This document shows positions 13,934 through 14,169 of a stretch of DNA of 14,169 nt, piece after piece; positions within the stretch are counted from its first letter, which is position 1; each line of letters opens with the position of its first letter. The stretch lies in assembly GCA_030597485.1 (NCBI GenBank), contig JAUVRU010000015.1, forward strand, positions 1-14,169. Reading direction: 5' to 3'. The translations under genes and the position numbers were made by a program. The notes beneath the pieces were generated by a model that was given only the letters and a program-made list of their open reading frames with translations, was not told where the DNA came from and did not search any database. Source of the DNA: Anaerolineae bacterium (GTDB lineage: Bacteria; Chloroflexota; Anaerolineae; 4572-78; NAK82).

Positions 13934-14169
13934 GGGATGAGGCATTCCCAAGACAGGTCCAGACAGGTGAAAGCCCATCCTTCGGGGATAGGCCTTATCC
14001 ATCAACAGACTCGCCTGAAGAAACCGTCTTCTCACCGCAGAGAACGCTGAGACCGCAGAGAAAATCTTATAAAATCTCATTGAATCTCTGCGTGCTTTGC
14101 GAACTCTGCGGTAAATGCCCTCTTTTTTCAGTGGAGTCATCAACAGCTACTACCGGAATGCCTCATCCC
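13934..14169. repeat. 15 bp inverted repeat bounding a non-coding segment
   Basis: gggatgaggcattcc (13934-13948) is the exact reverse complement of ggaatgcctcatccc (14155-14169), which runs to the window edge, so the arm may be longer. The 206 bp between them holds no gene. The structure could be a MITE-like element or two halves of a dispersed palindromic repeat. The left arm lies 41 bp upstream of the HerA-like start codon. Confidence 0.65.
14034..14112. repeat. 'Accgcagag' type dispersed repeat with inverted ends
   Basis: ACCGCAGAG (14034-14042) is inverted at CTCTGCGGT (14104-14112), with further partial copies between (gaccgcagag, atctctgcgtgctttgcg). It belongs to the 'ctctgcg / accgcag' intergenic repeats known from many environmental bacteria. 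It lies inside the region bounded by the 15 bp inverted repeat. Confidence 0.6.

Noticed and set aside
13721..14143. Minus-strand frame of 140 codons at the right end
   Set aside because: It runs across the inverted repeat and overlaps the true start of the HerA-like gene out of frame.

Overview
The window reads as a stretch of a GC-rich bacterial chromosome, most likely from Chloroflexota (Anaerolineae/Caldilineae-like). This is inferred from the protein families and their style: a Pro/Thr-stalked anchored protein, a LysM-plus-M23 lipoprotein, a bactofilin, a large HerA-type ATPase next to an MrfA-type helicase, and intergenic DNA full of short dispersed repeats. No rRNA, tRNA or CRISPR array was seen. 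All genes but one (a GNAT acetyltransferase) lie on the minus strand.

Region by region, by plus-strand position: 1-481 is non-coding, with a tandem array of about 100 bp units that each carry two hairpins, then a degraded dispersed repeat. 482-1345 encodes a membrane-anchored protein with a PTDTP-repeat stalk. 1498-2877 is an M20 metallopeptidase and 3026-3451 a bactofilin. 3694-4227 (+) is the acetyltransferase, divergent from the bactofilin; each of the two has a recognisable sigma-70 type promoter. 4261-5811 is a LysM/M23 lipoprotein gene cut by a single in-frame TAG. 6123-7361 encodes an RNase H-like (MrfB/YprB-type) exonuclease with a TPR-like tail. 7641-8297 is a compact three-gene toxin-antitoxin operon (unnamed antitoxin-like protein, HicB, HicA). 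8367-8798 is a chimeric scar in which a four-helix-bundle (S23/IVS) gene has lost its 3' end and is joined to an internal fragment of a WecB-like epimerase. 8869-11439 encodes an MrfA/YprA-type DExH helicase with an HNH domain embedded in its C-terminal zinc region. 11449-13893 encodes a HerA/DUF87-type P-loop ATPase with a coiled-coil tail. 13894-14169 is non-coding and bounded by a 15 bp inverted repeat.

The most interesting assembly is the HerA-like ATPase and HNH-bearing MrfA helicase, which form a 9 bp-spaced tandem pair, with the MrfB-type exonuclease gene nearby in the same orientation. In Bacillus subtilis MrfA and MrfB act together in excision repair of mitomycin adducts. Here the two are separated by about 1.5 kb of accessory DNA (IVS/wecB scar, hicBA operon, repeats), which suggests an ancestral cluster opened by insertions. 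A DNA repair or DNA-processing role is the conservative reading; a role in defence is possible but unproven.
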